The notes beneath the pieces were generated by a model. The model was not told where the DNA came from and searched no databases. It saw nothing but the letters and a program-made list of their open reading frames with translations. The position numbers and the translations under genes are program-made. From Gallaecimonas kandeliae (GTDB lineage: Bacteria; Pseudomonadota; Gammaproteobacteria; Enterobacterales; Gallaecimonadaceae), in contig NZ_CP118480.1 in assembly GCF_030450055.1 (NCBI RefSeq), forward strand, positions 2,507,415-2,571,414: a DNA stretch of 64,000 nt, given 5' to 3'. Position 1 is the first letter of the stretch. Every line of letters starts with the position of its first letter. Shown here piece by piece: positions 17,750 through 26,634 of this stretch.

Positions 17750-18361
17750 TCAGAGCATGGCCTTGAGGGCGTCTCGGATGATGGCCTCGGAATTCATGTC
17801 GGCCTTGGCCACCTTCTTGACCACCGTCTCGGCCTGGGACTGCTTGTAGCCCAGGGCGATAAGGGCGGCCAGGGCGTCGTCCTTGGGATCCATGGCCGCT
17901 TCCTGGGGCGCCATGGCCAGCTCGGGCATGGCAAGGCCCACGAAGGCCTGCTCGCCGAAGTCCTTGAGCTTGTCGCGCATCTCCACCAGCAGCCGCTCGG
18001 CCGTCTTCTTGCCGACGCCGGGCAGTTTCACCAGGGTGGACATGTCGTTGTGGTGCACGGCCTGGACGAACTGGCCCACCGTCATGTTGGAGAGGATGGC
18101 AAGCGCCAGCTTGGGGCCGACGCCGTTGGCCTTGATCAGCTGGCGGAACAGGGCCCGCTCTTCCTTGGTGACGAAGCCGAACAGCAGGTGGGCGTCTTCC
18201 CGCACCACCAGGTGGGTATGCAGCACCGCCTTGGCGCCTATCTCGCCGAGGGCGTAGAAGGATTGCATGGAGCACTGCACTTCGTAGCCGACCCCGGCCA
18301 CGTCGATAAGGATCTCGGGGGGCTGTTTGGCAGCCACCAGGCCGGTCAATCTTCCAATCAT
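17750..18361 (-). CDS. ruvA: Holliday junction DNA helicase subunit RuvA
   Basis: RuvA binds the four-way junction and loads RuvB. The product is 203 aa. It has an N-terminal OB domain starting MIGRLTGLV, helix-hairpin-helix motifs (including KLPGVGKKTAERL near residues 110-122), an acidic/Ala linker, and the C-terminal RuvB-binding three-helix domain with ALIALGYKQSQAE. It lies between ruvC and ruvB with nine- and eight-base gaps, so the three probably form one operon. Confidence 0.97.
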   Translation of the reverse strand: MIGRLTGLVAAKQPPEILIDVAGVGYEVQCSMQSFYALGEIGAKAVLHTHLVVREDAHLLFGFVTKEERALFRQLIKANGVGPKLALAILSNMTVGQFVQAVHHNDMSTLVKLPGVGKKTAERLLVEMRDKLKDFGEQAFVGLAMPELAMAPQEAAMDPKDDALAALIALGYKQSQAETVVKKVAKADMNSEAIIRDALKAML

Positions 18362-18370
18362 AAAATTCCG

Positions 18371-18898
18371 TTATTTTCGCAGGCGGCCACGCACCAGCTT
18401 ATGGCTATCGAGGGCCATCTTAGTCAGGCTGGTGCTGGTGTGTCCATGACAGAGCGCAATGGCCAGGGCGTCGGCGGCATCGGCCTGGGGAGTGCCGGGG
18501 AGCTTGAGCATCTGGGTGACCATGTGGGCCACCTGGGTCTTGTCCGCCGCCCCCGTGCCCACCACCGCCTGTTTGACCTGCCGGGCCGAGTACTCGGCCA
18601 CCGGCAACCCGGCGTTGACGCCGGCGACTATGGCCACCCCCCTCGCCTGGCCCAATTTGAGGGCCGAGTCGGCGTTGCGGGCCATGAACACCTGTTCTAT
18701 GGCCAGCTCGTCTGGCTGGAACTGGCGGATGATCTCCGAGACGCCGTCGAACACCTGCTTGAGGCGCCCCGGCAGCTCATCGCCCTGGACCCGGATGCAA
18801 CCGCTGCCGAGGTAGGAAAAACGAACCCCGGTCTGGCGCACCAGGCCGTAACCCGTGATGCGCGAGCCGGGGTCTATGCCAAGGATGATGCGGCTCAT
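18371..18898 (-). CDS. ruvC: crossover junction endodeoxyribonuclease RuvC
   Basis: RuvC resolves Holliday junctions by paired nicks. From ATG 18898 the product is 175 aa and starts [13 protein letters not shown]. The four acidic catalytic residues are visible as D9, E68, D140 and D143. I chose ATG 18898 because it aligns best with the family N-terminus; an in-frame GTG at 18907 would add three residues, and neither has a strong ribosome binding site. In Escherichia coli nudB and yebC lie between aspS and ruvC; here ruvC follows aspS directly, 52 bases downstream. Confidence 0.96.
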   Translation of the reverse strand: MSRIILGIDPGSRITGYGLVRQTGVRFSYLGSGCIRVQGDELPGRLKQVFDGVSEIIRQFQPDELAIEQVFMARNADSALKLGQARGVAIVAGVNAGLPVAEYSARQVKQAVVGTGAADKTQVAHMVTQMLKLPGTPQADAADALAIALCHGHTSTSLTKMALDSHKLVRGRLRK

Positions 18899-18949
18899 CC
18901 CTGGCACCCGTTTTGGCCGCGGCGCTGGCAGTTCGCCATGGCGCCGCCC

Positions 18950-20719
18950 TTACTCTTCGACCTTCTTCACGTTCAGGGCCAACTCGTCCAGGGCCTGGGG
19001 GTTGGCGAAGCTCGGCGCCTCGGTCAGGGGGCAGGCGGCGGTGGTGGTCTTGGGGAAGGCCATGACGTCACGGATGGAGCTGGCACCTGTCATCAGCATC
19101 ACCAGGCGGTCCAGGCCGAAGGCGAGGCCGGCGTGGATGGGGGCACCGTATTGCAGGGCTTCGAGCAGGAAGCCAAATTTCTCTTCCGCTTCTTCGCTGC
19201 TGATGCCCAGCAGTTTGAACACGGCCTGCTGCATGGCGTTGTCGTGGATACGGACAGAGCCACCGCCCAGTTCCACACCGTTCAATACCATGTCGTAGGC
19301 GTTGGAGATGGTGGACAAAGGATCGGCCGCCAACTGTTCGGGGCTGGCATTCAGGGGCGCCGTGAAGGGGTGGTGCAGGGCGTAGAGGCGGCCGTCGTCT
19401 TCCTCGAACATGGGGAAGTCCACCACCCAGAGCGGGGCCCACTCCTCGGTGCGGGTAAAGCCGAGGTCTTCACCCAGCTTGAGGCGCAAGGCACCCAGGG
19501 CGTCGGTACAGACCTTGTAGGAGTCGGAGCCGAACAGCAGCAGGTCGCCGTCGGCGACTTCGGTACGGGCCAACAGGCCCTGGACGGCTTTTTCATCCAG
19601 GAATTTCAGGATGGGGGATTGCAGGCCATCCATGCCCTTGGCCAACTCGTTGACCTTGAGCCAGGGCAGGCCCTTGGCGCCGTAGACGCCGACGAAGGCC
19701 TGGTAGTCGTCCAACTGCTTGCGGGAGAGGCTGGCGCCACCGGGGACCTTGATCACGGCAACCCGGCCCTTGGGATCGTTGGCGGGGCCGTTGAAGACCT
19801 TGAACTCCACGTGGGCCAGGATGTCGGCCACGTCGACCATCTCCAGGGGGTTACGGAGATCCGGCTTGTCGGAGCCGAAGCGGGTCATGGCTTCCAGGTA
19901 GGTCATGGTCGGGAAGCTGCCGAAGTCCACGTCCAGCATTTCCTTGAACAGCTCGCGGACCATGCCTTCGGTGATGGCGCGCACTTGCTCGGCGCTGAGG
20001 AAGGAGGTCTCGAGGTCGATCTGGGTGAACTCGGGCTGGCGATCGGCGCGCAGATCCTCGTCACGGAAGCATTTGACGATCTGGTAGTAGCGGTCCATGC
20101 CGGCCACCATCAGCAGCTGTTTGAACAGCTGGGGCGACTGGGGCAGCGCGAAGAACTTGCCCTTGTGGGTGCGGCTCGGCACCAGGTAGTCGCGGGCACC
20201 CTCGGGGGTGGCCTTGGTGAGGATGGGGGTCTCGATGTCGAGGAAGCCCTGCTCCTCCAGGTAGCGGCGCACGAAACCGGTGACCTTGGCGCGGAAGATC
20301 AGGCGCTCTGTCATCTCGGGGCGGCGCAGATCCAGGTAACGGTACTTGAGGCGGGCTTCTTCACTGTTCTTCTGGTGGTCGTCCAAGGCGATGGGCAGCG
20401 GCAGCGCCTTGTTGATGATGGTCAGCTTCTTGCCCAGCACTTCGACGGCGCCTGTGGCCATGTCGGCGTTGACCTGGGACTCGGGGCGGGCCCGCACAGT
20501 GCCTTCGATCTGGACGCAGAACTCGGCGCGCAGGCTGTTGGCCAGCTCGAACACCTCTTGCAGATCCGGATCGAAGACCACCTGTACCAGGCCTTCGCGG
20601 TCACGAAGCTGGACGAAGATGACGCCGCCGAGATCCCGGCGGCGGTTGACCCAGCCAACCAGTTGAACGCTATGGCCCACATGGGCTTCACGGATCTGTC
20701 CACAATAGATGCTGCGCAT
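18950..20719 (-). CDS. aspS: aspartyl-tRNA synthetase
   Basis: AspS charges tRNA(Asp). The product is 589 aa, bacterial type. It has an N-terminal OB anticodon-binding domain (about 1-110, with [22 protein letters not shown]), class II motifs including [18 protein letters not shown] near 217-234, a GAD insertion domain (about 290-410), and motif 3 GLAFGLDRL near 533-541. The open frame extends 13 codons upstream, but ATG 20719 starts the conserved MRSIYCGQI and has AAGGAC upstream. A divergent promoter pair separates it from yecE. Confidence 0.98.
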   Translation of the reverse strand: MRSIYCGQIREAHVGHSVQLVGWVNRRRDLGGVIFVQLRDREGLVQVVFDPDLQEVFELANSLRAEFCVQIEGTVRARPESQVNADMATGAVEVLGKKLTIINKALPLPIALDDHQKNSEEARLKYRYLDLRRPEMTERLIFRAKVTGFVRRYLEEQGFLDIETPILTKATPEGARDYLVPSRTHKGKFFALPQSPQLFKQLLMVAGMDRYYQIVKCFRDEDLRADRQPEFTQIDLETSFLSAEQVRAITEGMVRELFKEMLDVDFGSFPTMTYLEAMTRFGSDKPDLRNPLEMVDVADILAHVEFKVFNGPANDPKGRVAVIKVPGGASLSRKQLDDYQAFVGVYGAKGLPWLKVNELAKGMDGLQSPILKFLDEKAVQGLLARTEVADGDLLLFGSDSYKVCTDALGALRLKLGEDLGFTRTEEWAPLWVVDFPMFEEDDGRLYALHHPFTAPLNASPEQLAADPLSTISNAYDMVLNGVELGGGSVRIHDNAMQQAVFKLLGISSEEAEEKFGFLLEALQYGAPIHAGLAFGLDRLVMLMTGASSIRDVMAFPKTTTAACPLTEAPSFANPQALDELALNVKKVEE

Positions 20720-20774
20720 GAAACTAAGAGTCCTTTGACGAAGAAGTGTGGCTGTCACGCCATAATGGCCGTCG

Positions 20775-20804
20775 ATTATAGCGAGCAGGGCTTGGGGGAT
20801 TCAA
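20775..20804 (-). promoter_or_regulatory. predicted sigma-70 promoter of aspS
   Basis: On the minus strand TTGAAT (20804-20799) and a perfect TATAAT (20780-20775) are 18 bases apart. The predicted transcript start is about 50 bases before the aspS ATG. Confidence 0.65.
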
Positions 20805-20819
20805 TTCGGTCGCTATAAT
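20792..20819 (+). promoter_or_regulatory. predicted sigma-70 promoter of yecE overlapping its first ATG
   Basis: A perfect TATAAT at 20814-20819 is preceded after 16 bases by TTGGGG (20792-20797). The predicted start of transcription falls at about 20825-20827, on or next to ATG 20827, which has no Shine-Dalgarno sequence. This suggests a leaderless mRNA. Confidence 0.5.
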
Positions 20820-20826
20820 GGCCGCC

Positions 20827-21663
20827 ATGTTGTACCTCGGTTGCCCCATGTGGTCCCACCCGGCCTGGAAGCATTGGCTCTTCCCGCCCGGCACCCCCAG
20901 CACAGAACACCTGGCCCATTATGCCCGGGTGTTCAACGCCGTCGAGGGCAATACCAGCTTCTATGCCTTGCCGAGCGAAGCCTCTGTAGCGCGCTGGACC
21001 AAGGCGGTGCCGGCGCATTTTCGCTTCACCTTCAAGTTCCCCCAGGCCATCAGCCACCACAAGGCCCTTGTCGGCTGCGACAAGGAACTGGACGACTTCC
21101 TGAGCCGCTTCGCCCCCCTCCATGGCCAGATAAGCCACTACCTGTTGCAACTGCCGGCCCAGTTCGGCCCAGAGCGCCTGCCGGCCCTGGCCGCCTTCCT
21201 GGACGCCTTGCCCAAAGGGTTGCCGGTGGCGGTGGAAGTGCGCCACAGGGCCTTCTTCGACAAAGGCGAAGCGGAGCGGGCCTTCAACCGGCTGCTGCTG
21301 GAGAGAAACTGTGACCGCATCATCATGGACAGCAGGCCCGTCTTCTCGGTGCCGGCCACAGATGCGGTGCTGCTGGACGCCCAGCAGAAAAAGCCCAGAG
21401 TGCCTGTCCACGCCATAGCCACAGGGCAAAATCCCGTGGTGCGCTTCGTGGCCCTGCCGGAGCCCGGTCTCAACCACGGCTTCCTCGCCCCCTGGCTGGA
21501 CAAGTTGGTCCAGTGGCTGGCCGAGGGTAAGACCCCCAGCTTCTTCGTGCACAGCGCCGACAACGACCAGGCGCCCATGCTGGCCCGCTGGTTCTATGAG
21601 GAAGTGGCCAAGCGCCATCCCCTGCCGCCCCTGCCCCCCTTCGCCCAACCCGGACTTTTTTAA
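20827..21663 (+). CDS. yecE: DUF72 family protein YecE
   Basis: A DUF72 (TIM-barrel-like) protein of 278 aa whose biochemical function is not established. It matches E. coli YecE closely, including the opening MLYLGCPMWSHPAW, VEGNTSFYALP, FRFTFKFPQAISH, VAVEVRHRAFF and a final GLF. An in-frame ATG at 20818 would add three residues, but it lies inside the predicted -10 box, and ATG 20827 aligns with the family start. It is divergent from aspS and upstream of cmoA-cmoB, the same neighbourhood as in E. coli. Confidence 0.88.
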   Translation: MLYLGCPMWSHPAWKHWLFPPGTPSTEHLAHYARVFNAVEGNTSFYALPSEASVARWTKAVPAHFRFTFKFPQAISHHKALVGCDKELDDFLSRFAPLHGQISHYLLQLPAQFGPERLPALAAFLDALPKGLPVAVEVRHRAFFDKGEAERAFNRLLLERNCDRIIMDSRPVFSVPATDAVLLDAQQKKPRVPVHAIATGQNPVVRFVALPEPGLNHGFLAPWLDKLVQWLAEGKTPSFFVHSADNDQAPMLARWFYEEVAKRHPLPPLPPFAQPGLF

Positions 21664-21818
21664 GCGAAAGGCGGTTGCCAGTTTCCTCGGCCGCCTTCGC
21701 CCAGGCCGGGCTCATCTGAAAAGGGCCTGGCCGGCAGCGCCTCGCCGGCCGCACCTCGCTCGCAGCGAGGCCTAAACTCAGGCAAAATAGCGCCCGCTTT
21801 GAACCAGAGGGTGAGCCC

Positions 21819-22544
21819 ATGTCCCAGGATCGCATCTATTCCCAGCCCCACTCCGCCGTCAAGGATTTCGCCTTCGACGAGCAGGTGGCGGACGTCTTCA
21901 ACGACATGATCAACAGATCGGTGCCGGGCTACACGACCATTTTGCACACCCTCGGCAAGCTGGCGCCGCGCTTTGCCAAGAGCGGCAGCAAAATTTATGA
22001 CCTCGGCTGCTCCCTCGGCGCCGCCAGCCTCGCCATCAAGCGCAGCGTCGATATCGAAGGGGTTGAGCTCATCGCCGTCGACAGCTCGGAGGCCATGGTG
22101 AGCCGCGCCCGCCGCCAGCTCGAAGCCTACAAGGGCAAGGTCCAGGTCAGCGTCCAGCAAGCCGACATCCGCGACATCGACATCCAGGACGCCTCCCTGG
22201 TGGTGCTGAACTTCACCTTGCAGTTCCTGCCGCCGGAAGACCGCGATGCCCTCATCCAGAAGATCCATGACGGCCTGCGCCCGGGCGGCCTGCTGCTGCT
22301 CTCCGAGAAGCTGGTGTTCGAAGACAACGCCATCAACGACCTCCTGTGCGAGCTGCACTGGGACTTCAAGCGCGACAACGGCTATTCGGAGCTGGAAATC
22401 GCCCAGAAGCGCACCGCCATCGAGAACGTGATGCGCCCCGACAGCCCGGAGAAGCACCTGGCGCGCCTGGCCAAGGCCGGCTTCGGCCACAGCCAGTTCT
22501 GGTACCAGTGCTACAACTTCGCCTCCCTGCTGGCCATCAAATAA
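21819..22544 (+). CDS. cmoA: carboxy-S-adenosyl-L-methionine synthase CmoA
   Basis: CmoA converts SAM and prephenate to carboxy-SAM, the donor used by CmoB. The product is 241 aa, normal length. The class I methyltransferase SAM loop YDLGCSLGAA is at about 63-72, with LVVLNFTLQF near 127 and LLLLSEKLVFED near 160. The start has GAGGGTGAG upstream. It is followed nine bases later by cmoB, so the pair forms an operon for tRNA wobble-uridine (cmo5U34) modification. Confidence 0.96.
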   Translation: MSQDRIYSQPHSAVKDFAFDEQVADVFNDMINRSVPGYTTILHTLGKLAPRFAKSGSKIYDLGCSLGAASLAIKRSVDIEGVELIAVDSSEAMVSRARRQLEAYKGKVQVSVQQADIRDIDIQDASLVVLNFTLQFLPPEDRDALIQKIHDGLRPGGLLLLSEKLVFEDNAINDLLCELHWDFKRDNGYSELEIAQKRTAIENVMRPDSPEKHLARLAKAGFGHSQFWYQCYNFASLLAIK

Positions 22545-22553
22545 GGAAGGGCA

Positions 22554-23534
22554 ATGAACTGGTTCCAACGCTTCTTCGCCGATATCGCCGAGACCCAGCT
22601 CAGCCACTGGCTGGAAGTGCTGCCCAAACAGCTGCGTGAGTGGGAAGAAGAAAGCCGCCACGGCGAGTTCCGCCACTGGCAACGCATCCTCAGCCAACTG
22701 CCTGAAGTGCAGACCAAGCATCTCGATATCGAGAATGGCGTCACCATAGGGGCGCCTGGGGAGGTGGATGCCGGCACCCAGAAGGCCATCGAAGGCCTGC
22801 TGCAGAAGTTCCACCCCTGGCGCAAAGGGCCTTTTGAGGTCCACGGCGTCCATATCGACACCGAGTGGCGCTCCGACTGGAAATGGGAGCGCGTGCTGCC
22901 GCACCTGTCGCCGCTGAAGAACCGTTTCGTGCTGGATGTGGGCTGCGGCAGCGGCTACCACCTCTGGCGCATGCTGGGTGAAGGAGCCTGGCGGGTGGTG
23001 GGCATAGACCCTTCGGATCTCTTCCTCATCCAGTTCCAGGCCATCAAGCATTTCGCCAAGGGTGCCGGCAGGCCCCTGCCGGTGGATCTGCTGCCGCTCG
23101 GCATCCAGCAGCTGCCGGAGCTGCGGGCCTTCGACACCGTCTTCTCCATGGGGGTGCTCTACCACCGCAAGAGCCCCATAGAGCACATAGAGCAGCTGCG
23201 CGCCCAACTCAAAGAGGGCGGCGAACTGGTGCTGGAGACCCTGGTCATAGACGGGGACGAGAACGCCGTGCTGGTGCCCAAAGACCGCTACGCCCAGATG
23301 CGCAACGTCTGGTTCCTGCCGTCCGCCGCGGCATTGGAGCTTTGGGTCAGCCGCTGCGGCTTCAAGGACATCAAGGTGGTGGACATAGACCAGACCAGCA
23401 CCGATGAGCAGCGGGCCACGGCCTGGATGCGCAACGAGTCCCTCAAGGACTTCCTGGACCCGAGCGATCCCAGCAAGACGGTGGAAGGCTACCCGGCGCC
23501 GAAAAGGGCCGTGCTGATCGCCACCGCCTGTTAA
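22554..23534 (+). CDS. cmoB: tRNA U34 carboxymethyltransferase CmoB
   Basis: CmoB transfers the carboxymethyl group from carboxy-SAM to 5-hydroxyuridine 34 in tRNA, giving cmo5U. The product is 326 aa. The SAM-binding motif [14 protein letters not shown] is at about 125-138 and [16 protein letters not shown] near 198-213. AAGGAAGG precedes the start, directly after cmoA. A strong bidirectional hairpin lies at its stop codon. Confidence 0.97.
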   Translation: MNWFQRFFADIAETQLSHWLEVLPKQLREWEEESRHGEFRHWQRILSQLPEVQTKHLDIENGVTIGAPGEVDAGTQKAIEGLLQKFHPWRKGPFEVHGVHIDTEWRSDWKWERVLPHLSPLKNRFVLDVGCGSGYHLWRMLGEGAWRVVGIDPSDLFLIQFQAIKHFAKGAGRPLPVDLLPLGIQQLPELRAFDTVFSMGVLYHRKSPIEHIEQLRAQLKEGGELVLETLVIDGDENAVLVPKDRYAQMRNVWFLPSAAALELWVSRCGFKDIKVVDIDQTSTDEQRATAWMRNESLKDFLDPSDPSKTVEGYPAPKRAVLIATAC

Positions 23535-23563
23535 GACTAGGGGCCCTAAGGGCCCCTAGTCTT
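23533..23563. terminator. bidirectional terminator between cmoB and glsA
   Basis: A perfect 14-pair inverted repeat (AAGACTAGGGGCCC and its complement) with a TAA loop, followed by TTTTAG on the plus strand. It begins at the cmoB stop codon and lies just beyond the glsA stop, so it can serve both converging genes. Confidence 0.85.
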
Positions 23564-23570
23564 TTAGTCC

Positions 23571-24485
23571 TCAGAAGAGGCTGACCTCAAGAGCCTTGGA
23601 CAATTCTTCCAGCGCCCAGATCCCCGCCACCGAATTGCCGTATTCGTTGAGTTCTGGCGACCAGACACAGGCCGTGAAGCGCCCCGGCAGCACAGCCACT
23701 ATGCCGCCCCCTACCCCGCTCTTGCCGGGCATGCCGACTCGGTAGGCGAAGTCGCCGGCGGCGTCATAGAGGCCGGAGGTGAACAGCAGGGCGTTCATCT
23801 GCTGGGCCTGGCGCTTGCTCAGCCACGGCTCGCCGCTCTGCTGGCACTTGCCGTCATTCGCCAGGAAGCTGAAGGCCTTGGCCAGCTCCACACAGCTCAT
23901 GGACAGGGCGCAGTAGCTGAAGTAGGCCCGCAGCACCCTGTCCACCTCGTTCTCGAAGTTGCCGAAGCTCTTCATCAGGTTGGCCATGGCGGCGTTGCGG
24001 TAGCGGTGCTCGAACTCCGAGTCTGCCACCTTGCGATCGATGATGATGGAGGCCTCGCCGGCCCGCAGCCGCACCGCCTCCAGCATGGCGTGCACCGGCG
24101 CCGAGAGCCGCGAGCAGAGGCTGTCGGCCACCACCAAGGCGCCGGCGTTGATGAAGGGGTTGCGGGGCACTCCCTTCTCGAACTCCAGCTGCACCAGGGA
24201 ATTGAAGGCGGTGCCAGAAGGCTCCTTTCCCACCCGTTCCCAGAGGGCGTCGCCGTGGCGGTTCATGGCCATGGCCAGGGAAAAAGCCTTGGAAATACTT
24301 TGAATGGAAAAGCGTTTTTGCGCCTCACCACTAAAATAAAGTTGGCCGTCCACCGTATAGATGGCCATGCCGAACTGCTTGGCGGGCACCCTGGCCAAAG
24401 CCGGGATATAATCGGCCACCTTGCCCTTGCCGTAGTGCTGAGGTGCGGCGGCGCTGATGTCGTCGAGGAGTTGCTGCAGATCCAA
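23571..24485 (-). CDS. glsA: glutaminase A
   Basis: Hydrolyses glutamine to glutamate and ammonia; serine-dependent beta-lactamase-like fold. The product is 304 aa. The catalytic Ser-x-x-Lys is SISK at 63-66, in [32 protein letters not shown] and [13 protein letters not shown] are also conserved. The start is uncertain: the only standard candidate in frame is TTG 24485, which aligns with the family N-terminus but lacks a close ribosome binding site. An AGGGGAG sequence lies about 38 bases further upstream. Convergent with cmoB. Confidence 0.94.
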   Translation of the reverse strand: MDLQQLLDDISAAAPQHYGKGKVADYIPALARVPAKQFGMAIYTVDGQLYFSGEAQKRFSIQSISKAFSLAMAMNRHGDALWERVGKEPSGTAFNSLVQLEFEKGVPRNPFINAGALVVADSLCSRLSAPVHAMLEAVRLRAGEASIIIDRKVADSEFEHRYRNAAMANLMKSFGNFENEVDRVLRAYFSYCALSMSCVELAKAFSFLANDGKCQQSGEPWLSKRQAQQMNALLFTSGLYDAAGDFAYRVGMPGKSGVGGGIVAVLPGRFTACVWSPELNEYGNSVAGIWALEELSKALEVSLF

Positions 24486-24791
24486 GGTCAGGGCCTGTTG
24501 GGAAGAAAGCGTTATTGTCGCTCTCCCCTGGCCAAATGCAAAGGCGCCCAGGGAGCTGAGCCGCTACTATGGCAATTCAGAAAGCGTTGATGGATCTTAT
24601 GGTTGAGCCCCAAGCCACGACAAAAAAAGGATTGATGGAAAAGCGCAACCCCTTGCGGCTCCAAGCCCCTGTGCCGTGGCTGGCCGCTCAGCAAAGCCGC
24701 CCTGGCGGCCATCACCGCCAGACGCAACAAAAAAACCAGGCCTGTCGTCTGTCCCCCTACAATTCAACAACAATGTCCGGAGACCAAACCC
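24486..24791. other. intergenic region between glsA and the retropepsin-like gene
   Basis: About 306 bases separating divergent genes. It should hold both promoters, but I see no convincing -35/-10 pair. Short open frames crossing it (for example 24569-24808 plus and 24512-24730 minus) have no family resemblance and no ribosome binding site. An AGGGGAG on the minus strand near 24523-24529 may belong to the glsA leader. Confidence 0.5.
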
Positions 24792-25235
24792 ATGCCAGTG
24801 AAGGATGAAAAACTGGTGGTCGGTGCCTTGGAAAAAGTGCGCCTTCACCCTTCCGACGTGGTGCTTACCGCCCGTATCGACACCGGGGCCACCTCGGCTT
24901 CCCTCGACGCCCGCGATATCCATAAGTTTGAAAGGGAGGGCGTCGACTGGGTTCGCTTCCAGGTGCCCACCGACGACCAGGGCAGCCAATACATGGAAGT
25001 GGAACGCGAGGTGGTGCGCTGGGTCAGGGTGATCCAGTCCAACTCAGAGGAAGGGGAACGCCGCCCCGTGGTGGAGTTCAAGTTCGACATAGGCCCCATC
25101 AGCCAGCAGGCCGAGTTCAACCTGTCCGACCGCTCCCACTTGGAATTCCCGGTGCTGATCGGCCGCAACATCCTCAAGGACGTGATGCTGGTGGACGTGG
25201 CCAGGGAATACAGCCTCGACCTGCCCTCCCTCTAG
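24792..25235 (+). CDS. retropepsin-like putative ATP-dependent zinc protease (PF05618 family)
   Basis: A 147 aa protein of the RimB/'ATP-dependent zinc protease' family, whose members resemble aspartic retropepsins. The active-site-like DTGA is at residues 30-33 in ARIDTGATSASLDA, and a second conserved block LEFPVLIGRNILKD is near 120-133. Such proteins often accompany RimK-type glutamate ligases or alpha-L-glutamate-modifying systems, but no rimK is present in this window. No signal peptide. The zinc-protease name is historical and activity here is unproven. Confidence 0.85.
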   Translation: MPVKDEKLVVGALEKVRLHPSDVVLTARIDTGATSASLDARDIHKFEREGVDWVRFQVPTDDQGSQYMEVEREVVRWVRVIQSNSEEGERRPVVEFKFDIGPISQQAEFNLSDRSHLEFPVLIGRNILKDVMLVDVAREYSLDLPSL

Positions 25236-25338
25236 CACCCTAAAGCCAAAGGCGCAGGGTCAACACCATAGTTCAGCCGTTGACCCTGGCCATCGCCTTG
25301 CTGGATTGGCCGGCCAAAGGTTGCAGCGACCCGGAACT

Positions 25339-25381
25339 TGGCCAAATAAGCAGCTTACTCTTCTGTCTGGTGGCCAAATAA
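25339..25381 (+). repeat. two direct copies of TGGCCAAATAA, 32 bases apart
   Basis: Identical 11-base sequences start at 25339 and 25371. The 32-base spacing is close to three helical turns, which would place bound proteins on the same face of DNA. Function unknown; chance is possible. Confidence 0.5.
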
Positions 25382-25387
25382 AAAAAT

Positions 25388-25412
25388 ACCCCGTAGGAAA
25401 TCCCTACGGGGT
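25388..25412. terminator. intrinsic terminator downstream of the retropepsin-like gene
   Basis: A ten-pair stem (ACCCCGTAGG/CCTACGGGGT) with a five-base loop AAATC. The plus strand continues TTTGG; the minus strand continues with a longer T tract (ATTTTTTTATTT), so it can act in both directions. Confidence 0.8.
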
Positions 25413-25508
25413 TTTGGCTTCACAGGATGATTGATAAACAAACATGCTTTTGAGGAATGGTGGGTTTTCACTCACCAATGGCAGCACTATGCCATAGCAA
25501 AAATAAAA

Positions 25509-25524
25509 AGAAAACGTTTTCGTT
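25509..25524. promoter_or_regulatory. PurR/LacI-family-like operator upstream of the LysR gene
   Basis: AAGAAAACGTTTTCGT contains the perfect 12-base palindrome GAAAACGTTTTC and agrees at 14 of 16 positions with the PurR consensus form ACGCAAACGTTTTCGT. It lies about 80 bases before the LysR start, within AT-rich DNA. A LacI/PurR-type regulator is inferred; none is encoded in the window. Confidence 0.5.
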
Positions 25525-25605
25525 GAAAAAGTTGTCCGGACACCAGATTTCTCAATAGCGGTACTTTGAGGCATGCTGGACGGCAGCAAGCGAGAGAGGC
25601 ACAAC

Positions 25606-26505
25606 ATGTACAGGCCCAAGACCACCCTCGAACAATGGCGGATGCTGCAGGCCGTCGTGGACAACGGCGGCTATGCCCAGGCGGCGGCGGCGCTGAACAA
25701 GAGCCAGTCGTCACTCAACCATGCGGTGGCCAAGCTCCAGGACCAGTTGGGGGTTTCCCTGCTGGAGGTCAAGGGCCGCAAGGCCTTCCTGACCCCAACG
25801 GGGGAAGTGCTGCTGCGCCGCTCCCGGGCCCTGACCGATACCGTCGAGACATTGGAGGGCCTGGCCCGCAATATCGAATGCGGCTGGGAGCCGGAGATCC
25901 GCCTGGCGGTGGAATCCATCTATCCCCCCGCCCAACTGGTGGCACTGCTGGCCCAGTTCCAGCCCCAGAGCCGGGGCTCGCGGCTGCAGATCTACCACTC
26001 CGTCATCACCGGCACCGAGGAGCTGATCCTGAACGGGAGCGTGGACATCGCCATCACCAGCATGATACCCCGCGGTTTCATGGGCCAGTCCCTGTGCACC
26101 GTGGAGATGGTGCCTGTGGTGCATCGGGATCACCACCTGGCCACCATAGGCAGACCCGTCAGCGGCGAGGAACTGGCCCAGGAACTGCAACTGGTGATCC
26201 GTGACACCGCTGCCAAGCCGAGGGAGCTGGGGGGCTGGCTGCGGGCCGAGAACCGTTGGACCTTCGGCCACTTCCAGGATGCCCTCCAGGTGGTCAAGGC
26301 CGGCATGGGTTTCCTCTGGGTTCCCCGGCACTTGGTGGAAGAGGAACTGGAGGCTGGCTGCCTCAAGGTCGTCAGGCTCAGGGACGGCGGCAGCCGCAGT
26401 GCCGTGCTCAACCTGGTACTGCCGGATCCCGACCAGGCAGGCCCGGGCACCCATCTGCTGGCAGAGCTGATCCGTGGCCTCCACAACTTGCCATTGAATG
26501 AATAA
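25606..26505 (+). CDS. LysR-family transcriptional regulator
   Basis: A 299 aa LysR-type regulator. The N-terminal winged helix-turn-helix is clear (residues about 5-65: TTLEQWRMLQAVVDNGGYAQAAAALNKSQ is split across the helices, ending in LTPTGEVLL), followed by a substrate-binding-like effector domain. The frame opens 11 codons earlier at ATG 25573; I chose ATG 25606 because GAGAGG lies eight bases upstream and LysR proteins usually begin close to the HTH. Target genes are unknown: neighbours are a retropepsin-like gene and a small membrane protein, neither divergent from it. Confidence 0.93.
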   Translation: MYRPKTTLEQWRMLQAVVDNGGYAQAAAALNKSQSSLNHAVAKLQDQLGVSLLEVKGRKAFLTPTGEVLLRRSRALTDTVETLEGLARNIECGWEPEIRLAVESIYPPAQLVALLAQFQPQSRGSRLQIYHSVITGTEELILNGSVDIAITSMIPRGFMGQSLCTVEMVPVVHRDHHLATIGRPVSGEELAQELQLVIRDTAAKPRELGGWLRAENRWTFGHFQDALQVVKAGMGFLWVPRHLVEEELEAGCLKVVRLRDGGSRSAVLNLVLPDPDQAGPGTHLLAELIRGLHNLPLNE

Positions 26506-26634
26506 CAAGCACTTGTTTCAAAAGCCCTTTCTGAGAGGAAAAAGCCCTTGCGCGCCCCCTTGCGCTGGGCCAGACTTGGCGCCATGCAAGGAAGCCCCCC
26601 CAGCCCCAGGTATAGCCTGCATCGCAGGCGCCCC

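Larger units (their letters stand above)
25236..25605. other. intergenic region upstream of the LysR gene
   Basis: About 370 bases without a credible gene. It holds two copies of TGGCCAAATAA, a terminator hairpin, and a PurR-like palindrome, listed separately. AT content rises in the right half (25440-25560), as expected for a promoter region. A minus-strand frame at 25404-25664 has no supporting features. Confidence 0.6.

Noticed and set aside
18050-20818. 922-codon open frame on the plus strand
   Set aside because: Antisense shadow of ruvA, ruvC and aspS, all clearly recognised on the minus strand.
21754-21770. Hairpin CCTCGCT/AGCGAGG upstream of cmoA
   Set aside because: A seven-pair stem but no T tract follows, so there is no good case for a terminator after yecE.
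24569-24808. Short frames in the glsA to retropepsin interval
   Set aside because: No ribosome binding site, no family resemblance, overlapping frames on both strands.
25404-25664. 86-codon minus-strand frame near the LysR start
   Set aside because: It begins inside the lysR coding sequence and has no support beyond being open.
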